Source: CALBZH01 sp964538515
GTDB taxonomy: Bacteria > Desulfobacterota > Syntrophobacteria > Syntrophobacterales > Syntrophobacteraceae
Reading direction: 5' to 3'
NCBI GenBank assembly: GCA_964538515.1
Contig: CAZIEW010000017.1
Location: 8,352-72,351, forward strand
DNA: 64,000 nucleotides
The notes under the pieces are model-generated. The model made no database searches. It worked only from the letters and a program-made list of their open reading frames with translations, and was not told the DNA's origin. The position numbers and the translations under genes were made by a program. Of this stretch, positions 45,457 to 54,673 are shown one piece after another (position 1 is the first letter of the stretch; each line of letters begins with the position of its first letter).

Positions 45457-46035
45457 ATGCCGTCAAAGCCACGAAAAACCAGGACGCATGCACCGCGGAT
45501 CGCTCTCATCCCCATGGGCCGGACGCCGCACACCGCGGTCCGCGTGATCGAGGCGAACATTCAAACGATGTTTGAAATCCCGGTCGAGATGCTGGCCGCG
45601 ATGCCTGTCCCGGAAGAGGCGTTTCAATCGCACCGATGCCAGTACGACGCGGGACTGATCCTCAAGCACCTCGCCCAGTTTCCTTTTCCACGTCATTCCC
45701 GCATCCTTGCCGTTACGGATGTGGACCTGTGCTCACCCATTCTCACCTATGTCTTCGGGGAAGCCGAGCTGGGATTGAAGCGTGCCGTCGTCTCGGATTG
45801 TCGTCTGAAGCACATGGAAGACGGGGGGGTCGCTTCGGAGGACGTCTACTATGAGCGGTTGGTCAAGGTTGCCTTGCATGAGCTCGCCCACACTCTCTCG
45901 CTCTACCATTGCGAGACGCCCAAATGCCTCATGCAGTACAGTCCCAAGCTTGGCCACCTGGACGATTTGGACATCTACTTCTGTTCTCGGTGCAGCTTTG
46001 CTCTTCAAGAGCAAGTGAGGGAGCTGTACACGTAA
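45457..46035 (+). CDS. amzA: Archaemetzincin-like zinc metalloprotease
   Basis: 192 residues. The family start RIALIPMG lies at about residue 14, supporting this ATG. The zinc and catalytic motif is HELAHTLSLYHCETPKCLM, the archaemetzincin form HExxHxxxxxH followed by CxxxxCxM, and another cysteine pair FCSRC provides the second zinc site. No signal peptide, so cytoplasmic. It is 189 bases after hdrB and not clearly part of that operon. Bacterial archaemetzincins have no known substrate. Its last codons form one arm of a strong hairpin shared with the convergent gene. Confidence 0.9.
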   Translation: MPSKPRKTRTHAPRIALIPMGRTPHTAVRVIEANIQTMFEIPVEMLAAMPVPEEAFQSHRCQYDAGLILKHLAQFPFPRHSRILAVTDVDLCSPILTYVFGEAELGLKRAVVSDCRLKHMEDGGVASEDVYYERLVKVALHELAHTLSLYHCETPKCLMQYSPKLGHLDDLDIYFCSRCSFALQEQVRELYT

Positions 46036-46047
46036 CAGCTCCCTCAC
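46015..46047. terminator. Bidirectional 13-bp hairpin between convergent genes
   Basis: GTGAGGGAGCTGT and its exact reverse complement enclose a seven-base loop. The left arm encodes the last residues of the archaemetzincin and the stop codon TAA falls in the loop. The convergent lipoyl-like gene ends 30 bases to the right. No U-tract. Confidence 0.6.
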
Positions 46048-46076
46048 CAGGTTGTGCTCAGTTCGGACTGGATGTC

Positions 46077-46991
46077 CTATGTGTGGAGAAACTCGTGAAC
46101 GAGGTCGTCCCACTTGAGATGCTCTCGCAGATTCCCGTAGATGTCATCGACGATCTCACCACCGGTCGCTGCAAGGGGGACGCCGTAGGCGCTCGTCACC
46201 ATGTCTTCCAGCTTCTTGACTTCGGTGCTCAGCCATGAAATCGCGGTCCGCTCGAACAGAAGCCCTTTGGTCTTTCTCCTGAGGCCGCCAAGAGGGTCGA
46301 TGACGACGAGCCACCCGTCCCCGTAAGGATCCTTGCGCGAAAGCTGCGGCTGCCGCAAAGCGTTCTGGTTGGTTGCCATCACGACACCGTTCATGGGAGA
46401 TAGCACCGGAGCGATCCGTTTCTCCCGTTCAATCGTCCACCCGTTTTCGCCTTGCTTCAGCTGAGAGCCGATCTTTGGGAGGGAAATGTCGGTGGGGCCG
46501 CCGAGCAGCTTCCAGGCAAAGTCGTCCACGCCCATGCGGACGAATCCGCCGTGCTCGATGCGGGCCCAGCTGTGACCCTTGTGATAGTAGTAACCATCGG
46601 CAACCAGGAAACCGCCTACGTTGTTGACGGGAATGGCGGGATACTGGACTCCCAGGTCTTTGTCGTAATCGTACAGCATTTGGTCGTAGGCACAGTTATG
46701 ACATTCGTAGTCATGAGAGCACAGCTTGAAAATAACACGCCCCGTGAGCATGTGCCTGCATTCCTTTTGCGATGTCCATTCATTTCGTTTTGCATCTCTC
46801 CAGCTGACCAAAGCAGTTGGTTTTTTAGCGGATTTCTTGCTCATGGCTTTGTCGAAAGGACAAGAAGTGCAGTCGAATGCGTTATCACAAATCTTATAAT
46901 TCACTACTCCGGCTTTCATCCAAATGCATTGGTTTTCTGTCATAGAAAGAACGTGCAGTCCACTCTTCTTTTCTTCATTTTGTGCTTTCAT
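46077..46991 (-). CDS. Glycine-cleavage-H-like (lipoyl) protein with Cys-rich N-terminus
   Basis: 304 residues from the ATG preceded by AGGAG; the frame runs 44 codons further upstream but crosses the promoter. Residues 1-110 are cysteine-rich (CIWMKAG..., CTSCPFDKAM, CRHMLTGRVIFKLCSHDYEC, CHNCAYDQM), possibly binding metal. From about 120 a GcvH-like lipoyl domain follows: HSWARIEHGGFVRMGVDDFA, LPKIGSQLKQG, IEREKRIAPVLSPMNGVV and DPYGDGWLVVI. Lysine in EREKRIA aligns with the lipoylated lysine of GcvH (ESVKA). No glycine cleavage P or T genes are near. It resembles the lipoate-binding carriers linked to Hdr-like systems in sulfur oxidisers only in principle; a swinging-arm role with the neighbouring Hdr is inference. 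Confidence 0.75.
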   Translation of the reverse strand: MKAQNEEKKSGLHVLSMTENQCIWMKAGVVNYKICDNAFDCTSCPFDKAMSKKSAKKPTALVSWRDAKRNEWTSQKECRHMLTGRVIFKLCSHDYECHNCAYDQMLYDYDKDLGVQYPAIPVNNVGGFLVADGYYYHKGHSWARIEHGGFVRMGVDDFAWKLLGGPTDISLPKIGSQLKQGENGWTIEREKRIAPVLSPMNGVVMATNQNALRQPQLSRKDPYGDGWLVVIDPLGGLRRKTKGLLFERTAISWLSTEVKKLEDMVTSAYGVPLAATGGEIVDDIYGNLREHLKWDDLVHEFLHT

Positions 46992-47082
46992 GATGGATCT
47001 CCTATGTCTGTCGGAAAATATGGGAATGGAAGTTATCAGGCATCCAGTAAATACATTCGCTGCTTTCGTGCGCTCTCCAATT

Positions 47083-47097
47083 ACAAGACGCGTGCCA
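47083..47097 (-). promoter_or_regulatory. Sigma54 promoter of the lipoyl-like protein gene
   Basis: Minus strand reads TGGCACGCGTCTTGT, a near-perfect sigma54 site (TGGCAC, five bases, TTGt), about 90 bases before the ATG at 46991. The divergent gene encodes an NtrC-type activator, so local control is likely. The rest of 46992-47574 has no gene; AT-rich, partly palindromic stretches near 47215-47265 may be activator sites. Confidence 0.65.
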
Positions 47098-47574
47098 CAG
47101 TTTGACAAGCCAATGCGTGACATGTTCTAAAGTGGCTCTGGGCTTACGAAATGAGAGAACAAGGAGAATAAAGCGAGGGCTGAATTCAAAAGAAGCATGC
47201 GCTTCCGGTGAATTTTCTGTAAAGGTTTTTTACAAATGACCTCGGAAGCCAGCCTTTCGGCTTGTGGAGCGCCCGTTCATGAGGTGTAAAGTTTCTTGGC
47301 AGCAGGATTCAAGATCTGTACACCCCAGCCCAAGACGCGACCGCATCGCTCCGTGGGGCGGTCGGCTGCCCCGTCACTCACCCGCAGCGAGCGCGATGGA
47401 ACGCCCTGTCTTGGTTTTGTCAGAGCCCCGGTACTAATCTTGCAATCAGGAAATGAGCGGATTCACCCATAAAATGGCATCAAGCTCAGACGGCACGCCG
47501 CCTTCGATGAGGCGCGTCGCAGCGCGGTTTTCCGTTCTTCCCCGGGCACGCACCATCCTGAAGAAGGGGGATTT

Positions 47575-48942
47575 ATGACCGGAAGTTGGAAGATCCTTGT
47601 TGTCGATGATGAAATGATCGTGCGTGAATCCCTCGTTGCCTGGTTTAAGAAGTACGGCTACGACGTGGACAGCGCTGACGGGGGCCGGATGGCTCTCGAA
47701 ATGGTGGACACCAAGGACTACGATTTCATCTTTCTCGACATCAAGATGCCCGAGGTGAGCGGCTTGGAAGTGCTCGACTACGTCAAGGCCAACTGCCCCT
47801 ATTCCATGGTGGTCATGATCACGGCGTTCGGATCCATCGAAACGGCGGTCGACGCGATGAAGCGCGGAGCCTGCGATTATCTCACCAAGCCCTTCGAGCC
47901 CGGAGAATTGACCTGCCTGCTCGAAAAGCTCCTAAAGCAGAAACGGACTCTCGAAGAGAACATCATCCTGAGGGAGCAGGTCGCGTGCCGCGTGCGATGC
48001 GAGGACCTGATCGGAGCGTCCGGCTGCATGCGTCAGCTCTTCTCCCTGATCGAGCAGGTTGCCACTTTCGATTCACCCGTGCTGCTGCGCGGGGAAACCG
48101 GAACGGGAAAGGAGTTGGTGGCGAAGGCCATCCATGCCTTGAGCGACCGAAGCTCCGGGCCTTTCATTCCGATCAACTGCGGGGCGTTTACGGAGACGCT
48201 CCTCGAAACCGAGCTGTTCGGCCACGAGAGCGGAGCGTTTACCGGCGCCAAGCGCGCCAAGAAGGGCCGACTGGAAATGGCTGAGGGCGGCACCCTCTTC
48301 CTGGATGAAGTCGGGGAGATCCCTCTGAAGATGCAAGTCGATCTGCTTCGTGTGCTGGAAGTGAAGACGTTTCATCGCGTCGGAGGGACGGAGGAAATCC
48401 CGGTGGATTTTCGCCTCATTTGCGCCACACACAAAGACCTAGCCAAAGAGATCGAGCGTGGGGCCTTTCGCCAGGATTTCTATTATCGCTTGAACGTCAT
48501 CGAGCTGGAAATTCCGCCGCTTCACGCGCGCATCGACGACATTCCGGAGTTGGCGCAGCACTTTTTGGAGCGGATCCGCAAAGAAACCAGCAAGCCGGTT
48601 GTAGGGATCCAGCAGCAGGCCATCAAGGCGCTGCAAAGCTACCCCTGGCCGGGGAATGTCCGTGAGCTGGAAAATGCCGTCGAGCGGGCCGTTGTGCTGT
48701 CCAAAGGCCACTATCTCACCAAGGATGACTTCGCATTCCTCTTCAGGTCCTCGCCTCAGGATCTCCCTCAATCGCTCAAGGAAAACGAAAAGCAGCACAT
48801 CGAGCGCATTCTCAACCTCCATGGGTGGAACATTTCGAAGGCGGCTGCGGCCCTGGAAATCAGCAGGGTTACGCTCCACAGCAAGATCAAGCATTACAGT
48901 CTCAGCCCGGGTGCCGGTAAAGCGGATGGCTCGCAGGGCTGA
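47575..48942 (+). CDS. NtrC-family sigma54 response regulator
   Basis: 455 residues: receiver with Asp in FIFLDIKMPEVSGLEVLDYV, AAA+ with Walker A GETGTGKELVAKAI, the loop GAFTGAKRAKKGRL and Walker B GTLFLDEVGE, and a Fis-type helix-turn-helix (NISKAAAALEISRVTLHSKI). It is very similar along its whole length to the regulator at 29521-30906, indicating duplication. The ATG is preceded by GAAGGGGG. A PAS kinase gene follows after 35 bases and is its probable partner. The sigma54 promoter of the divergent lipoyl-like gene is the best visible target. Confidence 0.93.
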   Translation: MTGSWKILVVDDEMIVRESLVAWFKKYGYDVDSADGGRMALEMVDTKDYDFIFLDIKMPEVSGLEVLDYVKANCPYSMVVMITAFGSIETAVDAMKRGACDYLTKPFEPGELTCLLEKLLKQKRTLEENIILREQVACRVRCEDLIGASGCMRQLFSLIEQVATFDSPVLLRGETGTGKELVAKAIHALSDRSSGPFIPINCGAFTETLLETELFGHESGAFTGAKRAKKGRLEMAEGGTLFLDEVGEIPLKMQVDLLRVLEVKTFHRVGGTEEIPVDFRLICATHKDLAKEIERGAFRQDFYYRLNVIELEIPPLHARIDDIPELAQHFLERIRKETSKPVVGIQQQAIKALQSYPWPGNVRELENAVERAVVLSKGHYLTKDDFAFLFRSSPQDLPQSLKENEKQHIERILNLHGWNISKAAAALEISRVTLHSKIKHYSLSPGAGKADGSQG

Positions 48943-48977
48943 CATGGAACGAACCCCTGCGCGGCGAGAGACCGAAG

Positions 48978-50489
48978 ATGGAAACGCCCAACGTCTGGAA
49001 AGCCAGGCTTTTCGATTGCTTATCGGTGCCCACTCTGATTCTGAAGCCCGATAAGCTGATCGTGGACGTGAACGCCAGCTTCCTGGAGAAGTTCGAGTGC
49101 AAGAAAGAGGATGTTGTCGGGAAGAAGTGCCACGATTACTTCTATCACTCGGCGGAGCCGTGTCCCGAGGAAAGCTGCGCGATGGCCAAGGTCCTGGCGG
49201 ATCGTCTCGGGCACTCCGTCTTGAAATACGTGAAGACGCGTGGTGGAAAGAAGAAGTGGGACAATCGGGTCTTTTCCCCGATCCTCGATGACGCCGGCAA
49301 TGTCCTGTATATTGTCGAATCCATGCACGATGTCACCCAGATCAAGAACCTCGAGCGAGAGCTCTCGGGAGCCAAGGACTTCACGCAGAAGCTTATCCAG
49401 AGCTCGACCACGGCCATCATCGCCGCGGATCGGAAGGGGCGGATTCTGACCATGAACCCCGCTGCCGAGGAGCTCACAGGGTACTCGCTCAAGGATGCCC
49501 ATGAGCAATTGACCACCGAGAAGCTCTACCTGCCGGGACAGGCCAAGGAGGTCATGAGGATCCTGCGGGATGAGAGCAAAGGGGGGAAGGGCAAGCTGCA
49601 TCCGGGCCGGTTCACCCTGATGCATGCCAACGGCGAGGAAATCCCCGTCGAGCTGACCGCCGCGATCATTTACGAAGGCGATCAGGAAATTGCCACCGTC
49701 GGACTGTTTAATGATTTGCGGGAGAAGCTCAAGAACGAGCAGGCCATGCGGGAAATGCTCGCCCGGATCGCGAGAGCGGAAAAAATGGCTTCTCTAGGGC
49801 AGCTCGCCGCCGGCGTCGCGCACGAGATCAACAATCCGCTGACGGGCATCATCTTCTACGCCAATCTTCTGCTGGACAGCCTGGACGAGGATGATCCCCG
49901 CAGGCACAGTCTGACATGCATCTACGAAGACGCCAAGCGGTGCGGCAAGATCATTAAAAATCTTCTCGCTTACAGCAGGCAGGAAATCCCGAGCAAGGAA
50001 ATCCTGCACGTCAACACCCTCTTGGAGCATGGGCTGGATCTTATTCGTGACCGGAAGTTCTTCATGGGGATCCACATCCGGAAAGAGCTCTCAGACGAGA
50101 TGATCCTGATCGAAGGGGACAAGGATCAGCTGGGCCAGGTGATTGTGAATCTCGTCTTGAACGCCGTCGATGCCATGGGGCACGAAGGCACCTTGACGCT
50201 TCGCACCTACCGCGACAAGCCCGCGCAAAAGGCCTACATTGAAGTGTCCGACACCGGGCGGGGAATCCCCCCGGAGGATCTCGGGCGGATCTTCGACCCG
50301 TTCTTCACGACGAAGGCGCCGGGAAAAGGCACTGGGCTGGGCTTGAGTACCGCTTACGGCATACTCAAGGAAAATGGGGGGCGTATCTGGGTCAAGGAAA
50401 CCAGCGAAAAGGGCACGACGTTTGCCATCGAGCTGCCTCTCTATCGGCATTCCAGCCCCGGCAATAACGTCGGCAATAAGGCGACATAG
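48978..50489 (+). CDS. Cytosolic PAS-PAS histidine kinase
   Basis: 503 residues, no membrane helix. PAS 1 (about 10-125) contains a cysteine group (GKKCHDYF...PCPEESCAMAKV); PAS 2 (about 130-250) follows. The kinase core has the His box AAGVAHEINNPLTGIIFYAN, then NLVLNAVDAMG, DTGRGIPP and FFTTKAPGKGTGLGLSTAYG. It lies directly after the NtrC regulator and is probably its partner. The cysteine-rich PAS suggests redox or metal sensing (inference). Confidence 0.92.
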   Translation: METPNVWKARLFDCLSVPTLILKPDKLIVDVNASFLEKFECKKEDVVGKKCHDYFYHSAEPCPEESCAMAKVLADRLGHSVLKYVKTRGGKKKWDNRVFSPILDDAGNVLYIVESMHDVTQIKNLERELSGAKDFTQKLIQSSTTAIIAADRKGRILTMNPAAEELTGYSLKDAHEQLTTEKLYLPGQAKEVMRILRDESKGGKGKLHPGRFTLMHANGEEIPVELTAAIIYEGDQEIATVGLFNDLREKLKNEQAMREMLARIARAEKMASLGQLAAGVAHEINNPLTGIIFYANLLLDSLDEDDPRRHSLTCIYEDAKRCGKIIKNLLAYSRQEIPSKEILHVNTLLEHGLDLIRDRKFFMGIHIRKELSDEMILIEGDKDQLGQVIVNLVLNAVDAMGHEGTLTLRTYRDKPAQKAYIEVSDTGRGIPPEDLGRIFDPFFTTKAPGKGTGLGLSTAYGILKENGGRIWVKETSEKGTTFAIELPLYRHSSPGNNVGNKAT

Positions 50490-50595
50490 ACCAAGGACCT
50501 TTGCTTGAGACTCATTTGATGTCAAGAGGTATTGTGGGTGACACGTCGTATCTTCCATCTTGACGCTATTGGGTTCAAACGGTGTGGATCAGCCC

Positions 50596-52928
50596 ATGAG
50601 TCAGTTGTATCAAAGACTTAAAGATATGTATCAAAGCTTGATTTCCAAGCTAATCCTTCTGGTTGGGTTGGTCCTCCTCGTTGTCATTTCAATCTGGGCT
50701 TATTTCAATATCAACTACTACAGAAATGAAACCCTCGACGTCGTTGTGAGAGACGTGGACCGATTAGGAAGTACGATTAGACTGGGAGCCCACTATGCAA
50801 TGATGCTCAACTCAAGAGGTGATATTAATAAAATCATCAGCAATATAGGAACACAAAAAGGAATAGAGAATGTTCGCATCTATAATAAACAAGGCGAAAT
50901 TAAATTCTCAAACCTTGTGAGTGAGGTCGACACCAAGACGACCATCAAGGACGAAGCCTGCTTTATTTGTCACCGGACAGAGCCGCCTTTGGAGGCGGTG
51001 GACGTCAAGTCCAGGACCAGGATCTTCCGCTCTCCGGAAGGCCATCGGCTGATCGGCGTCATCAGTCCCATCTACAACGAGGAAAGCTGCTCGACCGACG
51101 CCTGCCACTTCCATCCGGCGGACAAGACGGTGCTGGGGGCTCTCGATGTAGTGGTGTCGCTGGAGGAGACCGATGCGGGGATGCTTTCTTATGAGCGGCG
51201 CATCCTCTTCCTCGCCGGTTTGAGCTTCCTGGCGACGTCCATGATCGTCGGCGGCTTTCTGTTCGTGTTCGTCAACCGCCCGATCAATGAGCTTATCAAG
51301 CGAACGAAGCAGATTGCGCGCGGCGAGTATGGGGTGGCTGCAAACACGGGGAGGGCGGGTGAGGTCGCTCAGCTTGCCGCGGCGATCACCTCGATGGGGG
51401 AGAAGATCCGGGAAAAGCAGGAGGCACTTGACCATCAGCGGCTTGAGTACCAGGAGCTCTTCGAGCAGGTGCCGTGCTACATCACGGTCCAGGATCGGGA
51501 CCTGCGCCTGGTGCGGTTCAACCGGGATTTTACCGAGCGTTTCGCCCCGAAGGAAGGCGACTATTGCTACAAGGTTTACAAGGGACGTCTCGAGAAATGC
51601 GACCCCTGCCCCGTGCTGATGACCTTTGAAGACGGGGAGCCGCACATGATCGAGGAAACGGGCGTTACCAAGGAGGGAAGTGTGTCGCACTGGCTGGGGA
51701 GGACTTCGGCCATCCGCGATGCTTCCGGACAGATCACCGCCGTGATGGAGATGAGCCTCGATATCACGCAGATGAAGCGACTCGAGGAGGAGATCCGTAA
51801 GTCCGAGGAAAAGTACCGCACCATATTCGACAACATTCCCAATCCGATCTTTGTGCTGGACCGGAAGAGCCTGTCCATCCTCGACTGCAATGAAAGCGTC
51901 AGGCAGGTCTACGGGTACGCGAAGGAGGACCTGATCAAGACGAGCTTCCTGCGGTTGTTTGAGGAGGCCGAGCAGCAGAACTACGCCCTCGAGATCCGGT
52001 CGGCCGATGTGATGAGCCAGACCAGGCAGGTGACGAAAGACGGGCGGATGATCTTTACGAATATCCGCGTGTCCCCGTATGAATACCTCGGGAGGGCGTC
52101 GTTTCTGGTCTCGACAAGCGACATCACCAAGAAGCTGATGGCCGAGCAGCAGCTCATCCAGGCCAGCAAGATGGCCACGCTTGGAGAAATGGCCACGGGC
52201 ATTGCGCATGAGCTGAACCAGCCGCTTTCGGTCATGAAGACGGCAAGCAACTTCCTGATCAAGAAAGTGAAGAAGGCTGAGCCCATCCGGGAGGACATCC
52301 TCAAGACAATGGCCGAGGAAATCGACCGACATGTCGACCGTGCCTCGAAGATCATCAGCCACCTCAGAGATTTCGGGCGCAAGTCGGAGGTCGAGAAGGT
52401 CCGCGTGGATGTGAACCTCGCCATGGAGCGTGCCCTGGACCTGTTCAGCCAGCAGTTGCGGGTGCGAGGAATCGAGGTTATCCGGGAATTCCAGGTTCCC
52501 CTGCCGCCGGTGCTTGCCGACCTCACCCGTCTGGAGCAGGTGTTCATCAATCTTTTGATCAATGCGCGGGACGCCATTCAGGAGCACTCTGAAAGCGGCG
52601 GGGGTGAGCTGGGGGCCAAACAGATCCGCATCAGAACTGGGGTCAGGGACCGCCAGGTTGTCATCGAGGTGCACGATACCGGCCCAGGAATTCCGAAGGC
52701 CATCATGGACAGGATATTCGAGCCCNNNNNNNNNNGGACGAAGAGGTAAGGCGGCGAGCGATGGAGCCGTTCTTCACGACCAAGGAAGTGGGGAAGGGGA
52801 CCGGGCTGGGACTGTCCATCAGCTACGGCATCGTTCAGGATTACGATGGCTCCATTCGCGTGGAATCCCGAGACGGTGAGGGAGCGACGTTCATCATCCA
52901 GTTTCCCATTGCACAGGACCGGCAATGA
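50596..52928 (+). CDS. Membrane sensor kinase with c-heme-type motifs, interrupted by an assembly gap
   Basis: Start taken at ATG 50596; a TTG at 50560 is possible. An N-terminal helix (LISKLILLVGLVLLVVISIW) leads into a periplasmic region with CFICH (a CXXCH heme site) and CSTDACHFH (a CX4CH variant), then a second helix (LFLAGLSFLATSMIVGGFLF), HAMP and two PAS domains, the first with CYKVYKGRLEKCDPCP. The His box is ATGIAHELNQPLSVMKTASN. The ATPase domain is cut by ten Ns just after MDRIFEP; the rest (EPFFTTKEVGKGTGLGLSIS to the stop at 52928) resumes in another frame. FEP before the gap and EPFFTTK after it mean that the bases between are probably misjoined. The next gene overlaps by ATGA. 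Confidence 0.85.
52726..52735. other. Assembly gap (10 N)
   Basis: Ten undetermined bases within the ATPase domain of the heme-type kinase. About 30 bases after the gap do not fit the kinase and interrupt an otherwise continuous protein. Confidence 0.98.
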
Positions 52929-54073
52929 GTCATGCAATCTTGCTCGTAGACGACGAAGAGGGTATTCGCAACGTGCTGGGCATAGCCCTGGCGGACAGCG
53001 GCTATGAGGTTCTCACGGCGGCAAGCGGCGAAGAGGCGCTGAAAATCTTTAGAAGTCACGAGCCCCTTCTCGTTCTCACGGACATCAAGATGCCCGGCAT
53101 GGGTGGGATCGAGCTTCTCAAGAGGATCAAGGAGGAGAATGCCGACGCGCAGGTGATCATGATGACGGGCCATGGCGACCTGGAGTTGGCGGTGAAGAGC
53201 CTCCAGTGCGACGCTGCCGATTTCGTGACCAAGCCGATCAACGACGAGGCACTCGAAGTGGCCTTGAAGCGCGCCAAGGAGCGGATCGAGCTGACGCGCA
53301 AACTGCGCGAATACACCGAGGGGCTTGAGCGGATGGTCGAGGAAAAGACCCGGGAGCTTCTCGCGGCCGAGCGATTGGCCTCCGTCGGCCAGACCGTGGC
53401 CACCTTGGCGCACTCGATCAAAAACATCATCGGTGGTTTGAAAGGCGGCATGTTTGTCCTCGAGAAAGGGCTCGAGCTGGGAAAGCGGGAGTACGTGGAC
53501 GAAGGCTGGCGGATGACCCGGTCCAATGTGGACAAGATCAAAGGCCTCGCCCTCGATCTGTTGAACTACGCCAAAGAGAGGGAGCCGATCCTCACTCGGT
53601 GCGATCCCAATGAGCCCCTCCGGGAGATTTTTCAACTGATGGCTCCCAAAGCGGAGGAATCCAGCGTCAAACTGACGCTAAGCCTTTCCGATGAGCTGCA
53701 GCCGGTCTGGATGGATTCCGAGGCCATTCACTGCTGCCTGCTGAACCTCGTGACCAATGCCCTCGACGCCTGCGCGGATATCCAGTGTACCGCTCAAGAG
53801 AAGTCGGTTGTGCTCGCTTCGCACAAGGCCGATGGCTGGGCCGTTGAATACGCGGTGAGCGACAACGGCTGCGGTATGGACGAAAAAACCCGTGAGAAGA
53901 TCCTCAAGGGCTTTTACAGCACGAAGGGCAGCAAGGGAACGGGCCTGGGACTCATGATCGTCCAGAAGATCGTAACCGAGCACGGAGGGACGATGCGGGT
54001 TGAGAGCGAGAAGGGGAAGGGGGCAACCTTCTTCATAAGGCTCCCGCTTCTGGCCGGACCGGATCAGGCCTGA
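52925..54073 (+). CDS. Receiver-histidine kinase hybrid
   Basis: 382 residues. An N-terminal receiver domain (AILLVDDEEGIRNVLGIAL, phospho-Asp in LVLTDIKMPGMGGIELL, KPIN) is followed by a coiled linker (LEYTEGLERMVEEKTRELL-like) and a kinase core with the unusual His box VATLAHSIKNIIGGLKGGMF, NLVTNALDACA, DNGCGMDE and FYSTKGSKGTGLGLMIVQKI. It overlaps the stop of the heme-type kinase by ATGA, so it probably receives phosphate from it and passes it on. No DNA-binding domain. 54074-54310 up to the convergent receiver gene shows only a short weak hairpin. Confidence 0.9.
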   Translation: MSHAILLVDDEEGIRNVLGIALADSGYEVLTAASGEEALKIFRSHEPLLVLTDIKMPGMGGIELLKRIKEENADAQVIMMTGHGDLELAVKSLQCDAADFVTKPINDEALEVALKRAKERIELTRKLREYTEGLERMVEEKTRELLAAERLASVGQTVATLAHSIKNIIGGLKGGMFVLEKGLELGKREYVDEGWRMTRSNVDKIKGLALDLLNYAKEREPILTRCDPNEPLREIFQLMAPKAEESSVKLTLSLSDELQPVWMDSEAIHCCLLNLVTNALDACADIQCTAQEKSVVLASHKADGWAVEYAVSDNGCGMDEKTREKILKGFYSTKGSKGTGLGLMIVQKIVTEHGGTMRVESEKGKGATFFIRLPLLAGPDQA

Positions 54074-54310
54074 CAATGAGCCGCGACTGTTACCATGGGC
54101 ACGCTCCGGTGTGCCCGGATGCATTTCCTGAGACATCGGCTCGGAGCTTGTCGAAGGGGTTGGTGCCCCGCTTAAGGTCAGGAGCCGTGATTTCATAGCC
54201 TCTTTGTCGCCCCTTCGTCACGGTCCGGGGGCGTACCATGCTGCTTGTATTCTCTGATGACCCGAGCTCAGTCGATCGAGCATTCGGACGAATCACGATA
54301 TCCGCCGTCA

Positions 54311-54673
54311 CTATGCGAGCATGGCCAGGATGCTCTCCTTCAGGTCCTGAATCCTCAGGGGTTTCGGAAAAAAGTCATCCACCTTGCCACGCAGAGCACT
54401 GATTGCCGAATCCATGTTGGCAAACGCCGTGACCATGATCACCTTCGTTTCGGGTGACTCCGACTTTACCGTTCGCAAGACCTCCATCCCATCAAGTCCC
54501 TTCATCTTCAAATCGGTGATCACGACATCGAAGCGAGCCTCTTTCAGCCTTGCCATGGCAGGTGTCGCGCTGAGAAAGGCCTCTACAACGTAACCGTCCT
54601 TTTCAAACGTTGCTTTGATCATCTTTCCGACAATGCTCTCATCGTCAATCACCATGATTCTGTGCCTGTTCAT
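54311..54673 (-). CDS. Single-domain response regulator
   Basis: 120 residues: a stand-alone receiver (IMVIDDESIVGKMIKATFEK, Asp in VVITDLKMKGLDGMEVL, VTAFANMDSAISALR, FPKPLR) without output domain. Start ATG at 54673 lies inside the 3' end of the kinase gene upstream (29-base overlap), so the two are coupled. It may feed a phosphorelay or bind a partner protein. Confidence 0.92.
   Translation of the reverse strand: MNRHRIMVIDDESIVGKMIKATFEKDGYVVEAFLSATPAMARLKEARFDVVITDLKMKGLDGMEVLRTVKSESPETKVIMVTAFANMDSAISALRGKVDDFFPKPLRIQDLKESILAMLA

Noticed and set aside
54090..54190. GGGCAC...GTGCCC inverted repeat as terminator
   Set aside because: Only a six-base stem with an eight-base loop and no U-tract.
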